From Candidatus Omnitrophica bacterium CG02_land_8_20_14_3_00__42_8 (GTDB lineage Bacteria; Omnitrophota; Gorgyraeia; Gorgyraeales; Gorgyraeaceae), in NCBI GenBank assembly GCA_002780805.1, contig PEUD01000016.1:1-11362 (forward strand): DNA of 11,362 nt, in the 5' to 3' direction. Below the pieces are notes generated by a model. It had not been told where the DNA came from, did not search any database, and was given only the letters and a program-made list of their open reading frames with translations. This document shows positions 5,602 to 11,362 of the stretch, piece after piece. Each line of letters starts with the position of its first letter. The first letter of the stretch is position 1. The position numbers were made by a program, and so were the translations under genes.

Positions 5602-6756
5602 ATGAAAATTTCTAAAGTAGTTGAAAAAATAAAGCCGTCAGGCATAAGGGAATTTTTTGATCTCGTGATAGGCATGAAGGACGTTATTTCTCTTGGCGTG
5701 GGAGAGCCTGATTTTGTAACGCCCTGGAATATATGCGAGTCAGCCATGTTCTCCCTGGAGAAAGGTTATACTTCTTACACATCCAATAAAGGCTTGTATG
5801 AGCTGAGGTTTGCTATATCCAGGTACCTGAAAAATAAATTTTCTCTTTCTTATAACCCTGACCATAATATTCTTATTACTACGGGAGTCAGCGAAGCGGT
5901 TGATCTTGCTTTAAGGGCTATTTTAAACCACGGGGATAAAATACTTATCCCTGACCCTTCTTACGTATCGTACGATCCTGTCAGCGAACTGGCGGGGGGG
6001 AAGGTTATAACGGTAAAGACAAGCGAATCCGACAATTTTAAATTAACGCCCAAACTCCTTAAGAAATATATTTCAAAAGGCGTGAAGGCAATTGTCCTGA
6101 ATTATCCCGCGAACCCGACAGGTGTTTCCTATCCAAAAAAAGAGCTCATGGCCCTTTCCAGGGTTTTTATAGACAACGACCTGATTGTTATAAGCGACGA
6201 GATATATGACGAGCTTACCTATGATTTTCCGCATACACCTCTGGCTGCATTGCCGGGCATGAAACAGAGGACAATATATCTGAATGGTTTTTCAAAGACA
6301 TTTGCGATGACAGGGTGGAGAGTGGGTTACGCGTGCGGCCCGGAAGAAATAATAAGCGCAATGACAAAGATCCATCAATACACGATGTTGTGCGCGCCTG
6401 TAATGGGCCAGCTGGGCGCAATAGAGGCGCTGAGAGGCTCTGCCAAATCCGCGCTAGAGATGAAAAGAGAATACAAAAGGCGCAGGGAGTTTATCGTGTC
6501 AAAACTTAACGAGATAGGGCTTTACTGCGCTATGCCCGAAGGGACTTTTTACGTTTTTCCCTCAATTAAAAATACAGGCATGGGTTCCGTGGATTTCGCA
6601 AAGGGACTGTTATCCAAAGAAAAGGTCGCGGTAGTGCCGGGCACTGCGTTTGGTCCGCAGGGAGAAGGCCATATAAGAATAGCTTACGCCTCCGACATGG
6701 ACAATCTTAAAGAAGCGGCTCAGCGCATAGAACATTTTTTAAAAAATAATGTATAG
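5602..6756 (+). CDS. Class I/II pyridoxal-phosphate aminotransferase
   Basis: Fold-type I PLP enzyme of the aspartate/alanine aminotransferase group, cytoplasmic, 384 residues and full length. Visible residues include GVGEPDF near the N-terminus, TSNKGLYELR, NPTG at 171-174, and SDEIYDE with D199 (PLP nitrogen) and Y202. The Schiff-base lysine is K232 in FSKTFAMTGWRVGY. Near the C-terminus, FYVFPSI is followed by GHIRIAYA, which carries the substrate carboxylate-binding arginine. The ATG is supported by AAGGA ten bases upstream. Similar proteins act on aspartate, alanine, aromatic amino acids or N-acetyl-LL-diaminopimelate, and the substrate cannot be decided here. The preceding Lrp-type gene points to amino-acid metabolism. 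The last 8 bases overlap the following glycosyltransferase gene. Confidence 0.93.
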   Translation: MKISKVVEKIKPSGIREFFDLVIGMKDVISLGVGEPDFVTPWNICESAMFSLEKGYTSYTSNKGLYELRFAISRYLKNKFSLSYNPDHNILITTGVSEAVDLALRAILNHGDKILIPDPSYVSYDPVSELAGGKVITVKTSESDNFKLTPKLLKKYISKGVKAIVLNYPANPTGVSYPKKELMALSRVFIDNDLIVISDEIYDELTYDFPHTPLAALPGMKQRTIYLNGFSKTFAMTGWRVGYACGPEEIISAMTKIHQYTMLCAPVMGQLGAIEALRGSAKSALEMKREYKRRREFIVSKLNEIGLYCAMPEGTFYVFPSIKNTGMGSVDFAKGLLSKEKVAVVPGTAFGPQGEGHIRIAYASDMDNLKEAAQRIEHFLKNNV

Positions 6757-7876
6757 CCATAAAAGAGTCCTTTTGATGTATATAACTTCAAATTCAGGGC
6801 ATTACAGGGCAAGCCTTGCGATTGAAAGCGCGTTAAAAACGCTTTCCCCGGGCATAATCACAATGAACATAAATGGTTTTGCCTACACTAATCCTATCCT
6901 GGAGAAGTTAATCAATAGGACATACATGAGCGTTATAAAGAATAATCCAGAAGTGTGGGAGTATCTTTATGATAATCCCAAGGTGCTAAAAAGCGTGCAG
7001 GGCCTGAGGAACGCCATTCACAGATCTAACTCTAAAAAATTAAAAGTCCTGATTCAGGATGAGTTTAAGCCTGACGCTGTTGTGTGCACCCAGGCGTTTC
7101 CATGCGGCATGGTAGCCGATTACAAAAAGTACCTGGGCTTGGACCTCCCGCTTTTCGGTGTCCTGACCGATCACGCCCCTCACTCATACTGGATATTTGA
7201 CAATGTTGATTATTACATAGTTCCGTCGGAAGCCAGCAGAAATCATTTTATGAGAAACGGAGTGGCGGGCGCAAAGATAAGGGTTTTTGGCATACCAATC
7301 GACCCGAAATTCAGTATAAACTACGGGAAAGCAGAGATATGCAAAAAATTGGGCCTGGATAGCCGCAAGCGGACTGTTCTTATAATGGGCGGGAGCCAGG
7401 GCCTGGGCCCTGTTGAGAAAATGCTGGATGCGTTAGAGCGCGTAACCTTTGATTTTCAGGTCATTGTGGTTTGCGGCATCAACAAGCGGCTTCAGAAGAC
7501 ATTGACCAAAAGGCTGAAAAGGTATAAGAAAAAAATGTTAGTCTTCGGCATGGCAGAGAATGTGCATGAATTAACAGAGGCCTCAGATCTCATAATAACC
7601 AAACCGGGCGGGCTGACAACCTCTGAAGCGCTGGCGAAAAACCTGCCCATGATTATAATTCACCCTATACCGGGGCAGGAAACAAAGAATACGGATTTTC
7701 TTTTACAGCAGGGCGTTGCGCTGAGGGCAGAAGACGGTGATGACGTGGCGGTCATTGTGCAGGAATTATTCTCAAATAGCGTGAAGTTAGACGAGATGCG
7801 TAAGAAAGCGGATTTAATAAAGAAACCGGACTCAGCAATGGATATCGCGCAGCTTATACTTAGCGCGATTAAATAA
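6749..7876 (+). CDS. MGDG synthase/UgtP-type glycolipid glycosyltransferase
   Basis: GT28-type glycosyltransferase that in characterised relatives (plant MGDG synthase, Bacillus UgtP) adds a hexose from a UDP-sugar to diacylglycerol at the membrane face. The 375-residue protein has the MGDG_synth N-terminal domain: TSNSGHYRAS with H18, then TDHAPHSYW around T140-D141-H142 and YYIVPSEASRNHF. The GT28 C-terminal domain follows: GGSQGLGP, then KPGG at 285-288 followed by LTTSEALAKNLPMIII and PIPGQETKNTDFLLQQG. It lacks transmembrane segments, as expected of a peripheral enzyme. Its ATG overlaps the aminotransferase stop by 8 bases, implying translational coupling. The lipid acceptor and sugar are not determinable. 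The acyltransferase and second glycosyltransferase downstream suggest an envelope lipid pathway. Confidence 0.9.
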   Translation: MYSHKRVLLMYITSNSGHYRASLAIESALKTLSPGIITMNINGFAYTNPILEKLINRTYMSVIKNNPEVWEYLYDNPKVLKSVQGLRNAIHRSNSKKLKVLIQDEFKPDAVVCTQAFPCGMVADYKKYLGLDLPLFGVLTDHAPHSYWIFDNVDYYIVPSEASRNHFMRNGVAGAKIRVFGIPIDPKFSINYGKAEICKKLGLDSRKRTVLIMGGSQGLGPVEKMLDALERVTFDFQVIVVCGINKRLQKTLTKRLKRYKKKMLVFGMAENVHELTEASDLIITKPGGLTTSEALAKNLPMIIIHPIPGQETKNTDFLLQQGVALRAEDGDDVAVIVQELFSNSVKLDEMRKKADLIKKPDSAMDIAQLILSAIK

Positions 7877-7890
7877 TTTAATAGTTTTGC

Positions 7891-7907
7891 GCGAAGCTTT
7901 GCTTCGC
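7891..7907. repeat. Short perfect hairpin in the 47-base gap before the acyltransferase
   Basis: GCGAAGC (7891-7897), TTT, GCTTCGC (7901-7907) forms a 7-bp hairpin. No T-run follows, so it is not a typical terminator. It ends 16 bases before the acyltransferase ATG, and no Shine-Dalgarno site is visible in the remaining sequence. It may be a remnant of a larger palindrome or a simple mRNA hairpin. Confidence 0.6.
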
Positions 7908-7923
7908 TACTCCTAACTTAAAA

Positions 7924-8805
7924 ATGTTTTTTTATATTTTATACAGAATAGGTTATTTCCTGGCAAATATTTTACCTTTAAAGCTTGCCTACAGCCTCGC
8001 GAAAAGAGCCGCCGACGTCCAGTATTTCTTTTCAACAAAAGACAGGGCATCGGTTGCACAAAACCTCGGCATCATAACAAAGAAGGATGATAGAGAATGC
8101 CAGAAGCTCGCCCGGCGGGTATTCAGGAATTTCGGACTGTATCTGGTGGATTTTTTCAGGATGTCAAATCTGAGCGTTGAGGATGTAAAAAAAAGAATAA
8201 AGGTGGAGGGCATTGAAAATGTAGACGGAGTTTTGAAGCGAGATAAAGGCGGGATTATCCTGACGTGCCATATCGGAAATTGGGAGATGGGAGGCGTTGC
8301 CATGGCCATGCTTGGATACGACATAAGCGCTGTCGTCCTGAACCATAAGCACAAAAATATAAATGATTTTTTCATAAAACAACGCGAAGAAAAAGGCCTG
8401 AAGGTGATACCGATAGATTATAGCATGAAACGCTGTATATCGGTCTTGCGGAAAAAGGGCCTGCTGGCACTTGTGGGTGACAGGGACTTTACAAATAACG
8501 GGATAGTTATGGATTTTTTCGGCATGCCTGCGAGCATCCCGAAAGGCCCGGCCATGTTTAGCCTGAAAACAAATTCGCCCATTATCCCGGGGATGCTTGT
8601 GAGGCGGAACTCTTTTAACTATAAACTCATATTCGATACTCCGATAGAGTTGAAAGAAACCCCTGGAATGGATAAGGATGAAATTATAAAAGATGCCTCT
8701 AAAAAATTTGTTTCTGTTATGGAGAAAAACATAAGCGCATATCCTGATCAATGGCTTATATTCAGAAAGTTTTGGGAGGCGCCTGTTGACGCCCTGGTGC
8801 TATAA
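7924..8805 (+). CDS. LpxL/HtrB-family lipid A (lysophospholipid-type) acyltransferase
   Basis: Inner-membrane acyltransferase of the bacterial lipid A biosynthesis family, which transfers an acyl chain from ACP to lipid A precursors or, in some relatives, to other glycolipids. The 293-residue length fits the family. An N-terminal hydrophobic segment (about residues 1-25, MFFYILYRIGYFLANILPL) would anchor it. The catalytic H-x4-E motif is H116 to E121 in CHIGNWEMGG. Downstream are VGDRD, FFGMPASIPKGPA and the terminal PDQWLIFRKFWE, similar to the usual WxxxRF ending. The start is the first ATG after the preceding gene and has no clear ribosome-binding site. Its neighbours are two glycosyltransferases, so the acceptor could be a glycolipid other than lipid A. 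Confidence 0.9.
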   Translation: MFFYILYRIGYFLANILPLKLAYSLAKRAADVQYFFSTKDRASVAQNLGIITKKDDRECQKLARRVFRNFGLYLVDFFRMSNLSVEDVKKRIKVEGIENVDGVLKRDKGGIILTCHIGNWEMGGVAMAMLGYDISAVVLNHKHKNINDFFIKQREEKGLKVIPIDYSMKRCISVLRKKGLLALVGDRDFTNNGIVMDFFGMPASIPKGPAMFSLKTNSPIIPGMLVRRNSFNYKLIFDTPIELKETPGMDKDEIIKDASKKFVSVMEKNISAYPDQWLIFRKFWEAPVDALVL

Positions 8806-8806
8806 C

Positions 8807-8837
8807 TGCAGGGGAGGGTTTGAAACCCTCCCCTGCA
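8807..8837. repeat. 31-bp GC-rich perfect palindrome between acyltransferase and glycosyltransferase genes
   Basis: Arms of 15 bases, TGCAGGGGAGGGTTT (8807-8821) and its exact complement (8823-8837), flank a single central G. It starts one base after the acyltransferase stop. An out-of-phase ATG (8838) directly follows it and the glycosyltransferase ATG (8848) is ten bases further on. There is no T-run after the stem. It shares no sequence with the other palindrome classes in the window but occupies the same kind of position. Confidence 0.93.
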
Positions 8838-8847
8838 ATGAATATCA

Positions 8848-9513
8848 ATGAATATTTTCATAGTAATTCCTGCATATAACGAAGCGAAGACCATAGGCTC
8901 TATTGTAGGCGCGCTGGACAAAAGAGGTTTTAGAGTTATTGTTGTTGACGACGGCTCCAGGGATAATACGATAATGGAAGCCAATAAGTTCGGGGCGGAG
9001 ATTATAGCGTACGCGAAGAATACAGGCAAAGGCCGCTCTATACGCGAAGGCCTGAAATATGCCATGGAAAACAACTGCGAAGCTGCTATTACAATGGACG
9101 GGGACGGCCAGCACAGCATTGATGATATCGATAAATTTATTGAGGAGTATAAAAAATCAGGAGCTGACCTGATTTTAGGGAACAGGCTTCATGACCCCAT
9201 GAAGATGCCTTTTATAAGGCGGTGCACTAATTTTATCATGTCCTTTGTGATATCTCTCCTTATCGTGGAAAAAGTTGAAGATTCTCAGTGCGGCTACAGG
9301 CTTATATCCAGAAAAGGCATAGAGAAAATGAATCTGAATACTACGAAGTATGAGATAGAATCAGAGATGCTTACGGAAGCCAGGCGCAGGGGCTTAAAGA
9401 TCTCTTGCGTAAACATAAAATCCATATATGAAGGTGAAACCAGCCAGATAAACCCATTTTTGGATACCTTCAGATTCATAAAATTTATTATCAATGAATA
9501 TACGCGAAAATGA
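8848..9513 (+). CDS. Family 2 glycosyltransferase, dolichol/polyprenyl-phosphate mannose synthase type
   Basis: GT-A fold glycosyltransferase, probably transferring a hexose from an NDP-sugar to polyprenyl phosphate or another lipid acceptor at the cytoplasmic membrane. Motifs in the 221 residues are VIPAYNEAKTIG (6-17), VVDDGSRDNT (32-41), TGKGRSIREGL (59-69), MDGDGQH with the metal-binding D84-x-D86, GNRL, and EDSQCGYRLIS. A weakly hydrophobic stretch near 121-135 may be membrane-associated, but the C-terminal transmembrane helices of GtrB-like enzymes are missing. The phase of the product fixes ATG 8848 rather than ATG 8838. No Shine-Dalgarno site is visible, because the preceding palindrome ends ten bases upstream. 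The 3' end overlaps pcm by 20 bases. Confidence 0.9.
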   Translation: MNIFIVIPAYNEAKTIGSIVGALDKRGFRVIVVDDGSRDNTIMEANKFGAEIIAYAKNTGKGRSIREGLKYAMENNCEAAITMDGDGQHSIDDIDKFIEEYKKSGADLILGNRLHDPMKMPFIRRCTNFIMSFVISLLIVEKVEDSQCGYRLISRKGIEKMNLNTTKYEIESEMLTEARRRGLKISCVNIKSIYEGETSQINPFLDTFRFIKFIINEYTRK

Positions 9514-10174
9514 TTTTGGCGAGATGCGGCGGAAGATGGTCATTGATCAATTATCAGGCCGGGACATTAAAGACAAGCTGGTCCTAGATATTTTTGGAAA
9601 AGTCCCCCGCCACAAATTTACAGGCCCTGAATTTTATAAAGACGCCTACAGCGATTTCCCATTACCAATAGAAAACGAGCAGACCATATCTCAGCCTTAC
9701 ATAGTAGCGCTTATGGTGCAGCTCCTGGATATTAAAAAGAGCGACAGGATCCTTGAGATAGGGACTGGTTCCGGTTATCAGGCAGCGATACTTGCTGAGC
9801 TGGCAAATCAGGTGTTTTCAGTAGAACGGTTAAAGAATTTAACAGAAAAGGCTATGACGGTTTTGGAAGAGATGGGCTATAAAAATATTACGCTCACTAG
9901 CGGCGACGGTACAATGGGCTGGGAGGAATTTGCGCCTTTTGATAAGATTGTTGTTTCAGCCAGCGCAGAATTTGTGCCGGAGCCTCTTATAAAACAGCTG
10001 AAATCCCCTGGCAAACTTGTCATGCCTGTCGGCCCGAGAATCAGCCAGGAACTTTTAATCATAGAAAAAACAGCCAAAGGAGAGGTGTTGGAAAAAAGAA
10101 TCTGCGGATGCGTATTTGTTCCATTGATTGGCAAATACGGGCGGAAGGATAATGATGCAAGAAAGGATATTTAA
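9494..10174 (+). CDS. pcm: Protein-L-isoaspartate O-methyltransferase
   Basis: SAM-dependent repair enzyme methylating isoaspartyl residues in aged proteins, cytoplasmic; 226 residues, family-typical. Motifs are RRKMVIDQLSGRDIKD, VPRHKF, FPLPIENEQTISQPYIVALM, the SAM-binding ILEIGTGSGYQAAILAEL, the acidic SVERL, the GDG motif, then PVGPRISQELLII and the VFVPLIGKYG ending. The ATG at 9494 lies within the last 20 bases of the glycosyltransferase gene. It has no clear ribosome-binding site, so translational coupling is likely. ATG 9524 would also keep all motifs but has no spaced Shine-Dalgarno site either. The next gene begins inside its 3' end. Confidence 0.95.
   Translation: MNIRENDFGEMRRKMVIDQLSGRDIKDKLVLDIFGKVPRHKFTGPEFYKDAYSDFPLPIENEQTISQPYIVALMVQLLDIKKSDRILEIGTGSGYQAAILAELANQVFSVERLKNLTEKAMTVLEEMGYKNITLTSGDGTMGWEEFAPFDKIVVSASAEFVPEPLIKQLKSPGKLVMPVGPRISQELLIIEKTAKGEVLEKRICGCVFVPLIGKYGRKDNDARKDI
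10143..10149 (+). promoter_or_regulatory. Ribosome-binding site deciding the start of the COG2426 gene
   Basis: GGAAGGA lies inside the end of pcm. It is five bases before ATG 10155 and only two before ATG 10152, so 10155 is favoured. The upstream in-frame TTG at 10128 has no such site. Confidence 0.65.
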
Positions 10175-10649
10175 TTTTTTTACTTCTTTTGGATTTTCTC
10201 CCAAGGCTGTAATTCTATTACTCGGCGCATTGCCTGTTACAGAATTGAGGGCAGCTATTCCTATAGGCCTGTTGATATTAAAACAAAGTGTTAAAACTAC
10301 ATTTTTCTTTTCAGTATTAGGGAATATCCTGCCGATAGCGCCTATATATTTTTTATTAACACCTGTTTCTAAGAAACTCAGCAAGGCTGAATATATGCAG
10401 AAATTTTTTGCATGGCTTTTTAAAAGGGCCAATACTCATGCGGGTATTGTGGAAAAATATGAGGCAATAGGGCTGATGTTATTCGTAGCAGTGCCTTTGC
10501 CTGGTACAGGGGCGTGGACAGGGGCTATAATCGCCTCGCTTTTACGCATGCGCTTCATACCCGCTTTTATAGCAGTTTCAGCCGGGGTTATTATAGCAGC
10601 TGTCATAGTGACCGCGCTTACGAAAATAGGGACAGCGGCCATTTTTTAG
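10155..10649 (+). CDS. Small integral membrane protein, COG2426 / 'small multidrug export' family
   Basis: A 164-residue polytopic membrane protein of the family named Sm_multidrug_ex (PF06695, COG2426); the drug-export name is weakly founded and the true function is unknown. Hydrophobic segments lie near residues 18-42, 49-70, 100-128 and 133-154. The family hallmarks LPVTELRAAIPIG and VPLPGTGAWTGA are present, two similar half-motifs suggesting an internally duplicated fold like that of DedA/SNARE-associated transporters. The start overlaps pcm by 20 bases and is chosen from the GGAAGGA site. The last residues (IGTAAIF) and the TAG stop are encoded by the left arm of the GGGACAG palindrome at 10625-10701. 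The native C-terminus may therefore have been altered by the element. Confidence 0.88.
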   Translation: MQERIFNFFTSFGFSPKAVILLLGALPVTELRAAIPIGLLILKQSVKTTFFFSVLGNILPIAPIYFLLTPVSKKLSKAEYMQKFFAWLFKRANTHAGIVEKYEAIGLMLFVAVPLPGTGAWTGAIIASLLRMRFIPAFIAVSAGVIIAAVIVTALTKIGTAAIF

Positions 10650-10701
10650 TTTTTTTAAAGTTAGAAAATAAAATATGACAAAAATGGCCGCTGTCCCTAT
10701 T
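10625..10701. repeat. GGGACAG-type palindrome, copy 2 (22-bp perfect arms)
   Basis: Left arm 10625-10646 and right arm 10680-10701 are perfect complements around a 33-base AT-rich loop. The outer part AATAGGGACAG and inner part CATTTTT are shared with 893-957. The bases between them are CGGC here and GTT there, changed consistently in both arms. The left arm encodes the C-terminus of the COG2426 protein, and its stop begins at the next base. The right arm ends five bases before the adenosyltransferase ATG. Confidence 0.93.
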
Positions 10702-10706
10702 AAAAT

Positions 10707-11213
10707 ATGATACATATTTATACCGGAAATGGTAAGGGTAAGACTACTTCGAGTTTCGGCCTTGCTATGCGGGCGAGCGGCCAGGGGTTAAAGGTTATTA
10801 TCTTCCAATTCCTGAAACCAAAATCGCTTGTAACAGGAGAGGAAATTTCTGCAAAGAAAATAAAAAACTTAAAAATAGTAAAATATGAGCAATCGCATCC
10901 CATGTTTAACGCGGGGGCAGATGTCAAAAAATCTATTAAAAAGGCAATGACTGAGGCAAAAAAGGCGATTTTTAGCAAAAGATATAATATGGTCATACTG
11001 GACGAAATAATAAATGTTTTAGACCAGGGATTTGCGGAAAAAAAAGATTTTTTAGAGCTGATTAAAAAGGCCCCAAAGGACGTGGAGCTGGTTTTTACAG
11101 GGAGAGGCGACATATCTGATATCGAGCAATTCGCGGATTACGTAACTATAATGATAGACAAGAAACATCCGTTCAGACAGCGCGTGAACGCCCGGCGCGG
11201 CATAGAATATTAA
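10707..11213 (+). CDS. cobO: Corrinoid (cob(I)alamin) adenosyltransferase, CobA/CobO/BtuR type
   Basis: Transfers the 5'-deoxyadenosyl group of ATP to cob(I)alamin or cobinamide, making the adenosyl form of vitamin B12, in the cytoplasm. The 168-residue protein begins almost at its P-loop, TGNGKGKTTSSFGLA (Walker A 7-14), as is typical of short CobA-type enzymes. VILDEI gives the acidic Walker B-like motif, followed by VELVFTGRG, ADYVTIM and the ending KHPFRQRVNARRGIEY, close to the family's usual KHP..GI.AR.GIEF ending. The usual N-terminal extension before the P-loop is missing. The ATG is five bases after a palindrome arm with no Shine-Dalgarno site. No other cobalamin genes are nearby, so salvage or a distant biosynthetic set is likely. 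Confidence 0.93.
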   Translation: MIHIYTGNGKGKTTSSFGLAMRASGQGLKVIIFQFLKPKSLVTGEEISAKKIKNLKIVKYEQSHPMFNAGADVKKSIKKAMTEAKKAIFSKRYNMVILDEIINVLDQGFAEKKDFLELIKKAPKDVELVFTGRGDISDIEQFADYVTIMIDKKHPFRQRVNARRGIEY

Positions 11214-11222
11214 ATTTAAACT

Positions 11223-11302
11223 GAACAATATTCTTCTCGACTTTGCTCGAAGAATATTGTTCGAGCGGCCCGCCATTGTTTCTGTGGCGGGGAGTCGAGA
11301 AC
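11223..11302. repeat. Mosaic palindromic element with TTCTCGACT ends, copy C (inverted)
   Basis: Bases 11245-11302 are the exact reverse complement of 4615-4672 (58 of 58). The outer inverted repeat is TTCTCGACT (11234-11242) with AGTCGAGAA (11293-11301). On the left an additional 14-bp perfect inverted repeat, GAACAATATTCTTC (11223-11236) with 11249-11262, reuses the same central sequence. This copy is thus partly duplicated relative to copy A and lacks its third hairpin. It fills most of the 94-base gap between the adenosyltransferase stop and the next start, ending five bases before that ATG. Confidence 0.92.
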
Positions 11303-11307
11303 CATTC

Positions 11308-11362
11308 ATGAAGAAGGTGTTAGTTTTTATTTTTCTTTTATTTTTAGCATTGGAGGGCAAGG
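11308..11362 (+). CDS. Start of a probable secreted or envelope protein, 3' partial
   Basis: The window ends 18 codons into an open frame starting at ATG 11308. The visible N-terminus is MKKVLVFIFLLFLALEGK: two lysines followed by about a dozen hydrophobic residues, as in a signal peptide or an N-terminal membrane anchor. There is no Shine-Dalgarno site because copy C of the mosaic element ends five bases upstream. Nothing more can be said about its function, and the gene call itself depends on sequence beyond the window. Confidence 0.6.
   Translation, partial: MKKVLVFIFLLFLALEGK

Noticed and set aside
10128..10154. TTG 10128 as the start of the COG2426 protein
   Set aside because: The GGAAGGA site lies downstream of it and serves ATG 10155. 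The extra residues are not part of the family's N-terminus.
10647..10657. T-rich run after the first arm of the 10625-10701 palindrome as an intrinsic terminator
   Set aside because: The T-run is in the loop between the arms, not after the completed stem, so it does not form the normal stem-then-U-tract arrangement.

Overview
The window is an 11.4-kb piece of a bacterial chromosome of moderate GC content. It carries thirteen complete genes and one partial gene at each end, all on the + strand. A lipid A-type (LpxL/HtrB-like) acyltransferase indicates a Gram-negative-type envelope. From memory, the gene set and the abundance of intergenic palindromes resemble Candidatus Omnitrophota metagenome bins. 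That placement is an inference with only moderate confidence, because no rRNA or other phylogenetic marker is present.

Layout: (1) 3-899, 3' part of the GTPase gene obg. (2) 966-3136, proB and proA, the first two steps of proline synthesis from glutamate. (3) 3181-4962, a lipoate block: lipB (octanoyl transfer), lipA (sulfur insertion) and a free-standing 76-residue lipoyl domain that is the obvious candidate acceptor. (4) 4976-6756, an Lrp/AsnC-type regulator followed by a class I/II aminotransferase. (5) 6749-9513, envelope genes: an MGDG-synthase/UgtP-like glycolipid glycosyltransferase, the LpxL-like acyltransferase and a family 2 glycosyltransferase of the dolichol-phosphate-mannose-synthase type. 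(6) 9494-11213, pcm (protein repair methyltransferase), a small membrane protein of the COG2426 type and a corrinoid adenosyltransferase. (7) 11308 to the end, the first codons of a gene with a signal-peptide-like N-terminus.

The genes are mostly ordinary housekeeping genes; the unusual layer is between them. At least four sequence-unrelated classes of palindrome sit at gene junctions. Class 1 has GGGACAG arms (893-957 and 10625-10701) whose interior differs between copies but is compensated in both arms. Class 2 is a 37-bp GTTACACT palindrome (1819-1855 and 3138-3174) bracketing proA in opposite orientations. Class 3 is a mosaic element with TTCTCGACT ends (4615-4716, 5470-5584, 11223-11302); two copies share 58 identical bases in inverted orientation. 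Class 4 is a 31-bp GC-rich palindrome (8807-8837). These elements supply stop codons or C-terminal residues to upstream genes (obg, lipA, the COG2426 gene). Their right arms end 5-10 bases before the start codons of proB, lipB, the family 2 glycosyltransferase, the adenosyltransferase and the last gene, where a Shine-Dalgarno site would normally lie.

The most interesting single point is the class 3 element in the 3' end of lipA. It encodes a 37-residue tail directly after the conserved RSSY motif, and its 58-bp core contains no stop codon in any of the six frames. This recalls the protein-coding palindromic elements of Rickettsia.
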